In this document: positions 51,027 through 60,904 of the stretch, piece after piece
How the letters are laid out: each line of letters begins with the position of its first letter
How positions within the stretch are numbered: the stretch's first letter is position 1
Assembly: GCA_047601145.1 (NCBI GenBank)
Contig: JASGJW010000001.1
Span: forward strand, 62,001 to 126,000
From: UBA7672 sp047601145
GTDB taxonomy: Bacteria > Pseudomonadota > Alphaproteobacteria > Caulobacterales > Hyphomonadaceae
Direction: 5' to 3'
Length of the DNA: 64,000 nt
Made by a program: the position numbers and the translations under genes
Notes under the pieces: generated by a model
Database searches by the model: none
Seen by the model: only the letters and a program-made list of their open reading frames with translations
What the model was told of the DNA's origin: nothing

Positions 51027-54000
51027 CTATTGCTCGATGATGGCCCATTCGGGTCTAGGGTTTGCCCCGAGTGCGGCGAGGTCGGAGAAGTCGGTGGGAT
51101 CGAAGACGTTTGCGCCAAGGTCGCCGCGCTCATGGTGCAGGATGTCGAGGGTCTCTTCAGCAGCTGATGCGATCTCGATCACCGACGTGTCGTTCCATGG
51201 CTCCACCCCGCCCTGCCAGGCCCCGCCCGGCATCACTTGCGGCGATCCATCCGCGAGCTTGCCTGTTGCGGCAGTCTCGATCAGCGCCTCGCCGTCGAGG
51301 GCGAACGCGGGAAGGACCTGCGGTGTGATAGCTGCAAGCTTGAGGAGATCGCCTGCGCCATGGAACCTCTCGAGAAGCCGCGCCGGATGGGCGATGTCCC
51401 CGTCCTGCAGGAACACCGGATAGAGCGGATTGAGCCCGTGTATGTCGCGATGATCGCCACTGGTCGAGGCCGGGAGGATCTCTGGTGCCGGATCAGCATC
51501 CTTGGCCGACATGGCCATGAGTTCGATGCCGCCATCCCCGACCGACAGCGGGTTGGAGGAGCCATCCGTCACCACGAAGTCGCTCGCGCTTATGGCCGGC
51601 GCGCCCGACAGCGTCGCCAGCAGCACCGCCGCTCCCCCATTCGTTCCGTCCGCATCCCAGTAAAGCTGGCCATTGCTGGTGTTGTAGAGGAACTGGCCGT
51701 TCGTCCCGCTCGCTGTGGGAGAGGCTCCCGTTCTCAGCGTCACCGCTCCGCCCGCAGTGAGACCTCCGCCGAACCCCGGCGCGCTCACCTGGATCTTGTC
51801 CACGCCTGACACGAAGTCGGTGATCACATCACCTCCCTCACTCGCTGCCATGTAGGCGAACCGGTCCGCGCCTGCCCCACCCACCAGCGTGTCAGAGCCG
51901 CCACGGCCCCACAGCACGTTCGCACCGCCATTGCCAACCAGCAGGTTCGCCAGCCCATTGCCGCCTGCGCTGATATTCCCCGACCCCAGCAACGCCAGGT
52001 CTTCAACTTCCGTGTCACCCAGCGTGTAGCTGATCGAGGCGTAGACCGTATCCCGCCCCTCGCCCACGCTCTCGATCACCGTGTCCCCCAGGTTGTCCAC
52101 GAAGTAACTGTCGTTCCCGCCACCCCCAACCATGAAGTCCGCGCCTGCTCCCCCATCCAGCGCGTCGGCTCCAGCTCCACCCACCATCAGGTTCGCAAGA
52201 CCATTCCCGATCACGTACGCCCCGCCAGACGTCGCAACCACCGCATCCTCGATCTCATTGTCGCCCAGGCTGTAATACGACAGCGCGACATAAACCGTGT
52301 CACGTCCACCGCCCGCGCTCTCGACCAGAACATCCCCGATATTGTCCACGAAGTAGGTGTCGTTGCCGGCCCCGCCAACCATGAAGTCCGCGCCCGCCCC
52401 GCCATCCAGCGCGTCGGCTCCAACCCCGCCAACCATCAGGTTCGCCAGCGCGTTGCCAACAACATAGCAGCCCGCAGACCCCGTGATCACCACGTCCTCG
52501 ATCTCATTGTCGCCAAGGCTGTAATACGCAATCGACGTATAGACCGTATCCCGGCCCTCGCCTGCGTTCTCGATGATCACATCCGCAATGTTGTCCACGA
52601 AGTAGAGGTCATTACCCCCGCCTCCGATCAGCATGTCAGCGCCCGCTCCCCCATCCAGAGCGTTCACCGCGCCGTTGCCCACAATCAGGTTCGCAAGCGC
52701 ATTGCCAAACAGGTTGATCGCACCCGCAAAACCCGACACCGCAAGATCTTCAACGTTCGCTGACAGCGTGTAGCGAAGCTCCGACCCGATCACGACCCCC
52801 GTGCTCGTGAACACCGTGTCCCGACCCTCGCCAACAAGCTCCGTGACAATGTCCCCCGCATTGTCCACAACGTAGACGTCGTTGCCTAACCCACCCACCA
52901 GCAAATCCGCTCCAGACCCGCCGTCGAGCGCGTCATTGCCGGCATTGCCATAGAGCCAGTTGCTGTTCGCATCCCCTGTCAGGGCGTCATTGAACGCAGA
53001 GCCCTCGAGGTTCTCGATGTTCGACAGCGTGTCGCCCGCAGCATCCCCCCCTGACCCCGTCCCCGTCAAAAGGCTCACCGTCACCGCAGACGCCGAAGCC
53101 GCATAGCTCGCCGTGTCACGGCCAGCCCCGCCGTTCAGTATGTCCGCTCCCGCACCGCCTTCAATCCGGTCGTCTCCCAGACCAGTCTTCAGCGTGTCAT
53201 TGCCAGCGCCACCGAAGAGCGTGCCAACGAGTCTTCCGTTTGCGCCGTCATAGATGTCATTACCGGATCCGAGTAGGACATTCCCCTCCATGTACCCGGT
53301 ATTGGTAATTGTGCTGCGGCTTGATCCGTCCGCCAGATAGATGCTGCCGTAAATCGACCCGCTATTCGTGAGGTCGACGCCTCCAAACAGATCGTCCGTC
53401 GTCCAATAGGTTTTCGAGATCAAGCCGTAGATCGTCCCGGCATTGAGGATTGTCGAGACATATCCATAGCGGCCAATTATATCGATCGCGATATCGGCAG
53501 AGATCGTGCCGTAGTTTTGCAAAGCCGCCTGACTGTAGAATACTACGCCAGTCGAATAGTACGGCGAGCTCACCGGTGAGAACGCAATGATGTCGCCGTG
53601 ATTGATGACCTGTCCGCCCGCATTGCTAAGATCGATTGCGATAGCACCGGCACCCCCGTCGGCTTCGATCACCCCAGAATTTGCGATCAGCGGCGAATTG
53701 CGTTCAGCAATCGCTACGGCAAAGCCTCCTTGCGAGTAAGCGTAGATGTCACCCCGATTATCTACGCCAGGACGGCCGCCCCCCGCGGACGATTCTGCCC
53801 CATTAATCGCGATCGCATATCCTTCCTCTGCGAAGGCATAAATGCGGCCGCTCTCGCGATTGACCACGCCACCACGTGAGGCTCCTACATAGGTAACAGC
53901 GTTTCCTTCGCCGAACGCGTTTGCAAAAATTAGTCCTGAGTTGTCGATGACTTCCGCGACATTGGTCGAAATCGCGTAGGCTGAGCCTGTCGGACCCGCG

Positions 54001-56906
54001 ATTCCGCGATCTGTAGAACCGATACTGCCTATCGTTCCGTAGTTGATCAGGCCAATGCTGTACCCCTCTCCGCCCCATACAGAACCCCCACGGAGATTTT
54101 GCCAGATCTCCTCAGAGGTAACCGTTTGGATATTGTAGAGTGCTTGAGGACCGGCCATCTCCGCTGTTGACAGATCTGCTCCGACGATCGCACCCGGAGC
54201 CGGGGCGATGCCGGCAGCTGCGGCGTCCAACCCGACGCCGGTCGGGGGAGAGTTTCCAATCGTCACCGCGACTCCTGCCTCGACGAAGACGGTAGCGCCG
54301 GAGAGTGTATAGCGGGCATAGGTCGCGCCGTTGAACTGCACGCTAGAGCCCGCCGCCCAAGCGCCCGTCAGATAGACCGCATCGCTACTCGCTCCGGATA
54401 GGAAAAGAGAAGCCCCGCCGCTGAGGGCGGCCACATCAGCGGAATGAACGACCGCAGTCTGGCCGCCCGCGAGTTCGATTTCTTCGATGCCAGAAACCCG
54501 ACCGCTGGCCGCGATCAAGCCGAGATCAAGCGTTCGCCCGCCTGTGGGCAGCGCCCAGACATCATGACCTGCGCCGCCTGCGATTGACTGGAAAGTCAGG
54601 TCTGTTGTCTCAATCCGATCGCCGCCGGTGCCTCCATCAACAACATCGCCACCCTGCGTTACAATTCTGTCGGCGCCAAACTCGCCGTAGAGCCCGTCAT
54701 TGCCTGCCCCGCCGGTGATCACGTCATTGCCATGCCCGCCGAGCAGCAGATCATTACCGCCATTGCCGCCAAGTATATCGTCTCCAGTTCCACCTCTTGC
54801 GAAGTCGGCAAACGAGCCGCCTATGAACGTGTCGGCATCAGCGCCGAGATCTACGACGCCATTGGTCTGACCACCCGTGGCGTCAAAGAGATCGCGGTCC
54901 CCGCCCATATCGACATGACCGAGGATTGCTCCTTCGTTCCGAACGACGTCGTTCCCGAGACCGAGAATAATGTCTCCGTCGATAAGTCCACCCGCATGGT
55001 TGAAGACAACCTGCTCCGGATGTGTGCTCCACGTTGATGTATCGGTGGCCACGATGGCCTGGTCTGCTCGAATCGTTCCGTAATTGTGTACGTCAACAGC
55101 TGTTGGGAAGGATGTGCTGCCCATAGGTGGACCGGATTCAGTGAGAATGATGCCGATCGATGTGCCGTAGATACCTCTTAAATGGGCTTCGATCAGTCCG
55201 TGGTTCTCAATGCTGCCCGTGCCGCCAAAATTTATCGCGACAGCCTGTTGATCGGCCTCAGCGAGAATTTGGCCCGATGCCGTGTTGACGACATTGCTGC
55301 CGTTCCAAGAGGAAATCGCCGTAGCGCCTCCAGATTGGTTCGGATCAGGCCCTGACGTGGCGGACGCGGAAATGATGCCGCTGTTGGCAATGGTCCTTCC
55401 GGAAGACGTCGTGAAGATACCGACAGCGTTGCCGGAAATGGCGCCCGCATGAATGCGGCCGCTATTGTTTAGATCGAAACCCAGCTTGACGCCGGTGGCA
55501 GCCGCAAACGCCGTGTAGGCCGGGCCGTGGTACGGTGTCGACACTTCCGAGATGATCGACCCCGAATTGATCACCGAATCCGCGCCGACGCCTGCCGCCA
55601 GCCCGCCTACATCGTTGTAGTTCCGAATGAGGCCGGCATTGTTCAGGATAGCGGTGTATTGCGGGAATATGCTGGCGTGCACAGCCGGGCTTCCGCCCCA
55701 GGCAGCATAGGGCGTGTTGGGCTGGCTCTGTCCGTCTATGTTGGTTGTGTAGATCGTTGTGCCAGCGCCGACAAAATAGGTTCCTGCGCTTTCCCATGCG
55801 ACTGTGGTCGCCTGGGTGGGTGCTGACGGGCGTGTCGGTATCGCCGGCACAATGGATGGCAGCCCATCGTATGCTGCGTTGGCGCTGACTGTTTGGATAG
55901 TTACGTTGTATCCACCCACATAATAGTAAGGCGCCGAAACATCGAAGTGATATGTCCCCGTCGTTGGGGCGGTAAAGATGAGTTCGCCGGCTTCTTCGGT
56001 TCGCAACTGGCCCGCATAGAGTCCGCCCTGGTCATAGAGTGGGAGGCCGTAGGTTACTGTAACCTCGGTCATGAAGCTGTGGAGCTCGGTGAACTCGAGT
56101 CTGATGCGAACCGTTTGCCCCGCGACTAGATTGAAGTCGAAACGATCAACGTCTGAACTGGTGTCGATAATGCCGCTGGCATGATCCAAAGTTGCATTCA
56201 GGTTGCCCGGCGCTTCCGCAGGCGAGCCGTACGGGTCAACGCCGTCGCTATAGTCATCGGTAAAGATATGAGCGTCGATCTGATAGGGACCCGCCCGATA
56301 GTTCGCCACCCGAAAATAATACGTACCGGCCGCTTGTGCCGTGAAATAAGTGAATGGGTCGGCGTCGGAGTCCACTCGCTTTACGGACTCGAGCTCGACT
56401 CCGAACCCGTTGTAGGCGACGACTTGGTCGGGCCCTCCCAACTCAACCGTCTCACCGACCGCGAGGGTGACGGCGTACCAGGCAACTTGAACCGATGTCA
56501 GTTGGCCGGCTGCCGCAGCGCCATCGGTCAAGACCGGAATATTCGACAGGTTTGCGGGATTGTTTCCGGTCCCCAATACTGAGGTGAGTGTATATTGGGG
56601 ACCAGTGCCCGGTGCTGAGACACCGACATAGTAGGTCCCGCTCGTGGATGCCGTGAAGCCAGCCGTTTCAATCAGGCCGTTCGGACTGAGTGAGCCGAAG
56701 AAGTCGACGTTCACCGGATGTCCGGCTGCATCGTAAAACCAGATTCCGTTCAGCCACGAAGGCCCGGAGACTTCGAGATGCTGTCCGGCCGTCAGCGTTA
56801 CGCGAAACCAGTCAACGTCACCTTCGGCTTCGAGAACACCGCTGACGGATCCGCCGACCGGCAAGACGCCTGTCGTCGCCGTGGTACTCGCAAAATCGTC
56901 CGCCAT
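51027..56906 (-). CDS. RTX1: giant RTX protein with PPC-like and beta-helix regions
   Basis: 1959 residues, starting at ATG with GGGGGA just upstream. Three PPC-like domains occupy roughly 13-340 (VSGVLEAEGDVDWFRVTLTA; FDFNLVAGQTVRIRLEFTEL). Beta-helix-like N-x-G-x-I repeats follow to about 650 and again at about 880-1190, each trailed by calcium-binding RTX nonapeptides such as GGAGNDGLYG. From about 1250 to 1815 is the repeat block shared with RTX2 and RTX3. The end FDPTDFSDLAALGANPRPEW is common to all three and likely contains the C-terminal type I secretion signal. No signal peptide is present. Transporter genes are not in the window. Probable role: secreted surface or matrix protein. 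Confidence 0.9.
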   Translation of the reverse strand: MADDFASTTATTGVLPVGGSVSGVLEAEGDVDWFRVTLTAGQHLEVSGPSWLNGIWFYDAAGHPVNVDFFGSLSPNGLIETAGFTASTSGTYYVGVSAPGTGPQYTLTSVLGTGNNPANLSNIPVLTDGAAAAGQLTSVQVAWYAVTLAVGETVELGGPDQVVAYNGFGVELESVKRVDSDADPFTYFTAQAAGTYYFRVANYRAGPYQIDAHIFTDDYSDGVDPYGSPAEAPGNLNATLDHASGIIDTSSDVDRFDFNLVAGQTVRIRLEFTELHSFMTEVTVTYGLPLYDQGGLYAGQLRTEEAGELIFTAPTTGTYHFDVSAPYYYVGGYNVTIQTVSANAAYDGLPSIVPAIPTRPSAPTQATTVAWESAGTYFVGAGTTIYTTNIDGQSQPNTPYAAWGGSPAVHASIFPQYTAILNNAGLIRNYNDVGGLAAGVGADSVINSGSIISEVSTPYHGPAYTAFAAATGVKLGFDLNNSGRIHAGAISGNAVGIFTTSSGRTIANSGIISASATSGPDPNQSGGATAISSWNGSNVVNTASGQILAEADQQAVAINFGGTGSIENHGLIEAHLRGIYGTSIGIILTESGPPMGSTSFPTAVDVHNYGTIRADQAIVATDTSTWSTHPEQVVFNHAGGLIDGDIILGLGNDVVRNEGAILGHVDMGGDRDLFDATGGQTNGVVDLGADADTFIGGSFADFARGGTGDDILGGNGGNDLLLGGHGNDVITGGAGNDGLYGEFGADRIVTQGGDVVDGGTGGDRIETTDLTFQSIAGGAGHDVWALPTGGRTLDLGLIAASGRVSGIEEIELAGGQTAVVHSADVAALSGGASLFLSGASSDAVYLTGAWAAGSSVQFNGATYARYTLSGATVFVEAGVAVTIGNSPPTGVGLDAAAAGIAPAPGAIVGADLSTAEMAGPQALYNIQTVTSEEIWQNLRGGSVWGGEGYSIGLINYGTIGSIGSTDRGIAGPTGSAYAISTNVAEVIDNSGLIFANAFGEGNAVTYVGASRGGVVNRESGRIYAFAEEGYAIAINGAESSAGGGRPGVDNRGDIYAYSQGGFAVAIAERNSPLIANSGVIEADGGAGAIAIDLSNAGGQVINHGDIIAFSPVSSPYYSTGVVFYSQAALQNYGTISADIAIDIIGRYGYVSTILNAGTIYGLISKTYWTTDDLFGGVDLTNSGSIYGSIYLADGSSRSTITNTGYMEGNVLLGSGNDIYDGANGRLVGTLFGGAGNDTLKTGLGDDRIEGGAGADILNGGAGRDTASYAASASAVTVSLLTGTGSGGDAAGDTLSNIENLEGSAFNDALTGDANSNWLYGNAGNDALDGGSGADLLVGGLGNDVYVVDNAGDIVTELVGEGRDTVFTSTGVVIGSELRYTLSANVEDLAVSGFAGAINLFGNALANLIVGNGAVNALDGGAGADMLIGGGGNDLYFVDNIADVIIENAGEGRDTVYTSIAYYSLGDNEIEDVVITGSAGCYVVGNALANLMVGGVGADALDGGAGADFMVGGAGNDTYFVDNIGDVLVESAGGGRDTVYVALSYYSLGDNEIEDAVVATSGGAYVIGNGLANLMVGGAGADALDGGAGADFMVGGGGNDSYFVDNLGDTVIESVGEGRDTVYASISYTLGDTEVEDLALLGSGNISAGGNGLANLLVGNGGANVLWGRGGSDTLVGGAGADRFAYMAASEGGDVITDFVSGVDKIQVSAPGFGGGLTAGGAVTLRTGASPTASGTNGQFLYNTSNGQLYWDADGTNGGAAVLLATLSGAPAISASDFVVTDGSSNPLSVGDGGIELMAMSAKDADPAPEILPASTSGDHRDIHGLNPLYPVFLQDGDIAHPARLLERFHGAGDLLKLAAITPQVLPAFALDGEALIETAATGKLADGSPQVMPGGAWQGGVEPWNDTSVIEIASAAEETLDILHHERGDLGANVFDPTDFSDLAALGANPRPEWAIIEQ
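51467..53150. repeat. Shared RTX cassette, copy in RTX1
   Basis: By inspection this stretch matches 57440-59123 (RTX2) without net indels (constant offset 5973); no mismatch was noticed in stretches compared. Its sub-part 51467-52928 also matches 61330-62791 (RTX3), offset 9863. Toward RTX1's stop, RTX1 and RTX3 stay matched to 51206, while RTX2 does not. Translations in other reading frames are also the same, which shows nucleotide-level identity. The sequences outside these edges are diverged. Confidence 0.9.
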
Positions 56907-57191
56907 TTATCCCCCAACACCACACGGCAGATGACCTTGCAGGCGCAAAGCCACTTCGAGGCTCTAACATTCTGGGTTTTGACGGCAAAGGTCCATCGCC
57001 TCGCTCACGAACTGTGCGATTTTGGTTCTAAACGAGAGCGACAGTTAATTGCTGCGCTTTTGGCGCCTCAGGACGATCAGTCATCGACCAGTACCTCGTC
57101 GTTGGTCCGGAGCTCTTTGTGACAGGCTTTTGAACCTGGATCGCCTGAGCATTCCGATTTTGCTCTCGGCATGACAGCGTGGTGTTTCGGC

Positions 57192-60100
57192 CTATTGCTC
57201 GATGACGGCCCATTCGGGTCTAGGGGCTGCCCCGAGGGCTACGAGGTCGGAGAAGTCGGTGGGGTCAAAGACACCCGCGCCCATGTCGCCGCGCACGAGG
57301 TGGACGTCGTCGATAGCTGCGAGGACGTCAGAGCCTGAGGCATCGCTCCAGAGGTCGCTGTCGATGACCGTTGCGGGTGAGGCGTCAGCCTGGGCGCTGA
57401 TGGCCATGCCTGCGATCAGCGGTTCATCGTCGAGCCCATAGGCCGGGAGGATCTCTGGTGCCGGATCAGCATCCTTGGCCGACATGGCCATGAGTTCGAT
57501 GCCGCCATCCCCGACCGACAGCGGGTTGGAGGAGCCATCCGTCACCACGAAGTCGCTCGCGCTTATGGCCGGCGCGCCCGACAGCGTCGCCAGCAGCACC
57601 GCCGCTCCCCCATTCGTTCCGTCCGCATCCCAGTAAAGCTGGCCATTGCTGGTGTTGTAGAGGAACTGGCCGTTCGTCCCGCTCGCTGTGGGAGAGGCTC
57701 CCGTTCTCAGCGTCACCGCTCCGCCCGCAGTGAGACCTCCGCCGAACCCCGGCGCGCTCACCTGGATCTTGTCCACGCCTGACACGAAGTCGGTGATCAC
57801 ATCACCTCCCTCACTCGCTGCCATGTAGGCGAACCGGTCCGCGCCTGCCCCACCCACCAGCGTGTCAGAGCCGCCACGGCCCCACAGCACGTTCGCACCG
57901 CCATTGCCAACCAGCAGGTTCGCCAGCCCATTGCCGCCTGCGCTGATATTCCCCGACCCCAGCAACGCCAGGTCTTCAACTTCCGTGTCACCCAGCGTGT
58001 AGCTGATCGAGGCGTAGACCGTATCCCGCCCCTCGCCCACGCTCTCGATCACCGTGTCCCCCAGGTTGTCCACGAAGTAACTGTCGTTCCCGCCACCCCC
58101 AACCATGAAGTCCGCGCCTGCTCCCCCATCCAGCGCGTCGGCTCCAGCTCCACCCACCATCAGGTTCGCAAGACCATTCCCGATCACGTACGCCCCGCCA
58201 GACGTCGCAACCACCGCATCCTCGATCTCATTGTCGCCCAGGCTGTAATACGACAGCGCGACATAAACCGTGTCACGTCCACCGCCCGCGCTCTCGACCA
58301 GAACATCCCCGATATTGTCCACGAAGTAGGTGTCGTTGCCGGCCCCGCCAACCATGAAGTCCGCGCCCGCCCCGCCATCCAGCGCGTCGGCTCCAACCCC
58401 GCCAACCATCAGGTTCGCCAGCGCGTTGCCAACAACATAGCAGCCCGCAGACCCCGTGATCACCACGTCCTCGATCTCATTGTCGCCAAGGCTGTAATAC
58501 GCAATCGACGTATAGACCGTATCCCGGCCCTCGCCTGCGTTCTCGATGATCACATCCGCAATGTTGTCCACGAAGTAGAGGTCATTACCCCCGCCTCCGA
58601 TCAGCATGTCAGCGCCCGCTCCCCCATCCAGAGCGTTCACCGCGCCGTTGCCCACAATCAGGTTCGCAAGCGCATTGCCAAACAGGTTGATCGCACCCGC
58701 AAAACCCGACACCGCAAGATCTTCAACGTTCGCTGACAGCGTGTAGCGAAGCTCCGACCCGATCACGACCCCCGTGCTCGTGAACACCGTGTCCCGACCC
58801 TCGCCAACAAGCTCCGTGACAATGTCCCCCGCATTGTCCACAACGTAGACGTCGTTGCCTAACCCACCCACCAGCAAATCCGCTCCAGACCCGCCGTCGA
58901 GCGCGTCATTGCCGGCATTGCCATAGAGCCAGTTGCTGTTCGCATCCCCTGTCAGGGCGTCATTGAACGCAGAGCCCTCGAGGTTCTCGATGTTCGACAG
59001 CGTGTCGCCCGCAGCATCCCCCCCTGACCCCGTCCCCGTCAAAAGGCTCACCGTCACCGCAGACGCCGAAGCCGCATAGCTCGCCGTGTCACGGCCAGCC
59101 CCGCCGTTCAGTATGTCCGCTCCGCCACGCCCTTCCAGAACGTTCGCCCCTCCATCGCCTGTCAAAACGTCGCTGAACGAAGAGCCAATGGCATTTTCTA
59201 TGTTCACCAACGTATCGATTGTTCCCCAGCCATCCCGTGCAACGCCGGTAGCCAGGTTGAAATCAACCGCGCCAACATCAGCCTCCGCCTGGACCGTATC
59301 GATGCCGCTTCCCCCATCGATGACGTCGTTCCCTGCGCCGCCGAAGATCAAGTCATCGCCGGCCCCGGCATTGATGGTGTCGTTCCCATCTTCGCCGGCA
59401 ATAATGTCATCACCTCCCAGCGTGTTGATGATGTCATTGCCTCCGCCGGCAAGGACGCTGTCGGCCAGTGCATCGCCTGTGATCGTTTCCGCGCTGGCAT
59501 CGCCCGTCAACAACCTGACGAAGTCGATCACGCGCGTCTCGATGGTTCCGTCGGCCACGTTGCTCCAGGTTAGCGCAACCGAACCATTCGCGAGCGTAGC
59601 GGCGGACGGTAACTGAACAGCATCGATGTCGATCTCGAGCGAAGACGTCAGCGCAATTCCGTTGGCGTCAAAGAATGCAGAACCAATCTTTGTAACACCC
59701 GACGCCACGTGATGCCAAAAAACGGCGATCATACCGTTGGCGAGAACAGAAATGGCGGGTGTGTCTTGCGTTCCGATCACCGCTCCGGCATTGGCCACGA
59801 CCGGGCCCGTGCGAACGCTTCCGTCCCCATTTACGATCATGAGGCTGATGTCGCCGCTATCACTGTAGGCGAGCGCGTAGCCGCCTCCCGGAAGCACCCC
59901 GATCGCGGGCGTGTCATTGAAGGCGCCGGTCAGGTCGCGCGCCGTCTCGGGCGCCCATGAATAGAGATTTGAGCCTCCAACGCCAACGACATCGCTGGCG
60001 ACAGTGACCAGGTCGCCATTGGTCAGAACCGCTTGCGCTACCGTCGCCGCGTGCGGAAGCGCCCAGGCTGCTTCCGTTCCAGCGGCATGCGTCACGCCAT

Positions 60101-60602
60101 TGATGACAACGCGATGGACGCCTTGGGTCGCGTCAGCGGCCGTGATTATGAAATCACCCGACGAGGTTGCTGCGATGTCGATCGAGTTGGCGCCGGCGCC
60201 GATTGAACCATTGCCCGTGATCGGAACAGACTGATCATCACCAATCGGATTGAAGTTCTGATCAAGGAACTGCATCCGCAGGCTGGTTGTGCCGCCGTCG
60301 GTGCTAAGAAAGACGATCCCTATCTGCCCGTTGGGCGCGACTGCGATATGTGGCTGTTGTTCATGTCCGCTGTCCACCGTCGAAATGATGATCTCGTCAG
60401 TTCGCGGGGTTCCATCAGCATTGTAGACGCGGGCGCGGATCGGTCCATTCGGATCGCCGGGCGAAGTCTGCGAGCCGTAGACAATAATGAAGCCGCCGTC
60501 GGGCAGCGCGGCGATGTCGGAATAGACTGCGCTGGGCGATCCGCTCGCGGTGACGGTCTGTACGTCGGTCCGAGGAAAGGCCGCGTAACTTGTCGTGGTC
60601 AT
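57192..60602 (-). CDS. RTX2: RTX protein with N-terminal propeller-like region
   Basis: 1136 residues from ATG. Residues 1-365 contain repeated short-strand units (GGFIIVYGSQTSPGDPNGPI; PGGGYALAYSDSGDISLMIV; NGMIAVFWHHVASGVTKIGS), which suggest a beta-propeller, quite unlike RTX1. Calcium-type nonapeptides start near 385 (AGGGNDIINTLGGDDIIAGE). The shared repeat cassette covers roughly 490-1055. The C-terminus (VRGDMGAGVFDPTDFSDLVA) matches the RTX1 and RTX3 ends, but the preceding 60 or so residues differ from RTX1/RTX3. Type I secretion without a signal peptide is expected. 285 bases separate it from the RTX1 start; it probably has its own promoter. Confidence 0.9.
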   Translation of the reverse strand: MTTTSYAAFPRTDVQTVTASGSPSAVYSDIAALPDGGFIIVYGSQTSPGDPNGPIRARVYNADGTPRTDEIIISTVDSGHEQQPHIAVAPNGQIGIVFLSTDGGTTSLRMQFLDQNFNPIGDDQSVPITGNGSIGAGANSIDIAATSSGDFIITAADATQGVHRVVINGVTHAAGTEAAWALPHAATVAQAVLTNGDLVTVASDVVGVGGSNLYSWAPETARDLTGAFNDTPAIGVLPGGGYALAYSDSGDISLMIVNGDGSVRTGPVVANAGAVIGTQDTPAISVLANGMIAVFWHHVASGVTKIGSAFFDANGIALTSSLEIDIDAVQLPSAATLANGSVALTWSNVADGTIETRVIDFVRLLTGDASAETITGDALADSVLAGGGNDIINTLGGDDIIAGEDGNDTINAGAGDDLIFGGAGNDVIDGGSGIDTVQAEADVGAVDFNLATGVARDGWGTIDTLVNIENAIGSSFSDVLTGDGGANVLEGRGGADILNGGAGRDTASYAASASAVTVSLLTGTGSGGDAAGDTLSNIENLEGSAFNDALTGDANSNWLYGNAGNDALDGGSGADLLVGGLGNDVYVVDNAGDIVTELVGEGRDTVFTSTGVVIGSELRYTLSANVEDLAVSGFAGAINLFGNALANLIVGNGAVNALDGGAGADMLIGGGGNDLYFVDNIADVIIENAGEGRDTVYTSIAYYSLGDNEIEDVVITGSAGCYVVGNALANLMVGGVGADALDGGAGADFMVGGAGNDTYFVDNIGDVLVESAGGGRDTVYVALSYYSLGDNEIEDAVVATSGGAYVIGNGLANLMVGGAGADALDGGAGADFMVGGGGNDSYFVDNLGDTVIESVGEGRDTVYASISYTLGDTEVEDLALLGSGNISAGGNGLANLLVGNGGANVLWGRGGSDTLVGGAGADRFAYMAASEGGDVITDFVSGVDKIQVSAPGFGGGLTAGGAVTLRTGASPTASGTNGQFLYNTSNGQLYWDADGTNGGAAVLLATLSGAPAISASDFVVTDGSSNPLSVGDGGIELMAMSAKDADPAPEILPAYGLDDEPLIAGMAISAQADASPATVIDSDLWSDASGSDVLAAIDDVHLVRGDMGAGVFDPTDFSDLVALGAAPRPEWAVIEQ
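57440..59123. repeat. Shared RTX cassette, copy in RTX2
   Basis: 1684 bases matching RTX1 51467-53150. The core 57440-58901 also matches RTX3 61330-62791. The C-terminal-side edge is at AGGCCGGG, where the coding sequence switches to an RTX2-specific tail. The other edge is after TGTCCGCTCC. Confidence 0.9.
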
Positions 60603-60904
60603 GGATCCGGGTCTTCTTGGCCTGCGTCAGGAGAGCAGATAGCGCTGGACTGTGTGCAACGCGGACACACACTGCAAGCTGTTAAATGACGATTCGCCAG
60701 TTGCGATAGACTGGGATCGAACTCGCCCCATGGGCGCTATTCCCGCGTCACGCAGAGGGCATTCCGCGATTCTCCTCGGTCAATCAGGGACCTGGATTAC
60801 TTTTCGTCAGGCACGATTTGCACAGGATGGTTCACTTCTCCGAAGAGGAGACACGCTTTGGCTTATCGACCCAGGCTTTCGGGTCGCTCAATCGCGACTC
60901 AGGC
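60603..60904. other. Intergenic region between RTX2 and RTX3
   Basis: 302 bases between the RTX3 stop and the RTX2 start, both leftward. It presumably carries the RTX2 promoter and the RTX3 3' end. A short TGTG/CACA inverted pair lies near 60650-60670. No gene, strong terminator or promoter consensus is evident. Confidence 0.4.

Noticed and set aside
51060..51809. Long rightward open frames across the RTX genes
   Set aside because: They are mirror frames of the RTX repeats, rich in Arg and low in typical protein structure; they recur in each copy because the DNA is repeated.
52060..52930. CRISPR-like regular repeats in the RTX region
   Set aside because: Periodicity comes from coding RTX nonapeptides and longer repeat units; there are no constant direct repeats with unique spacers and no cas genes.
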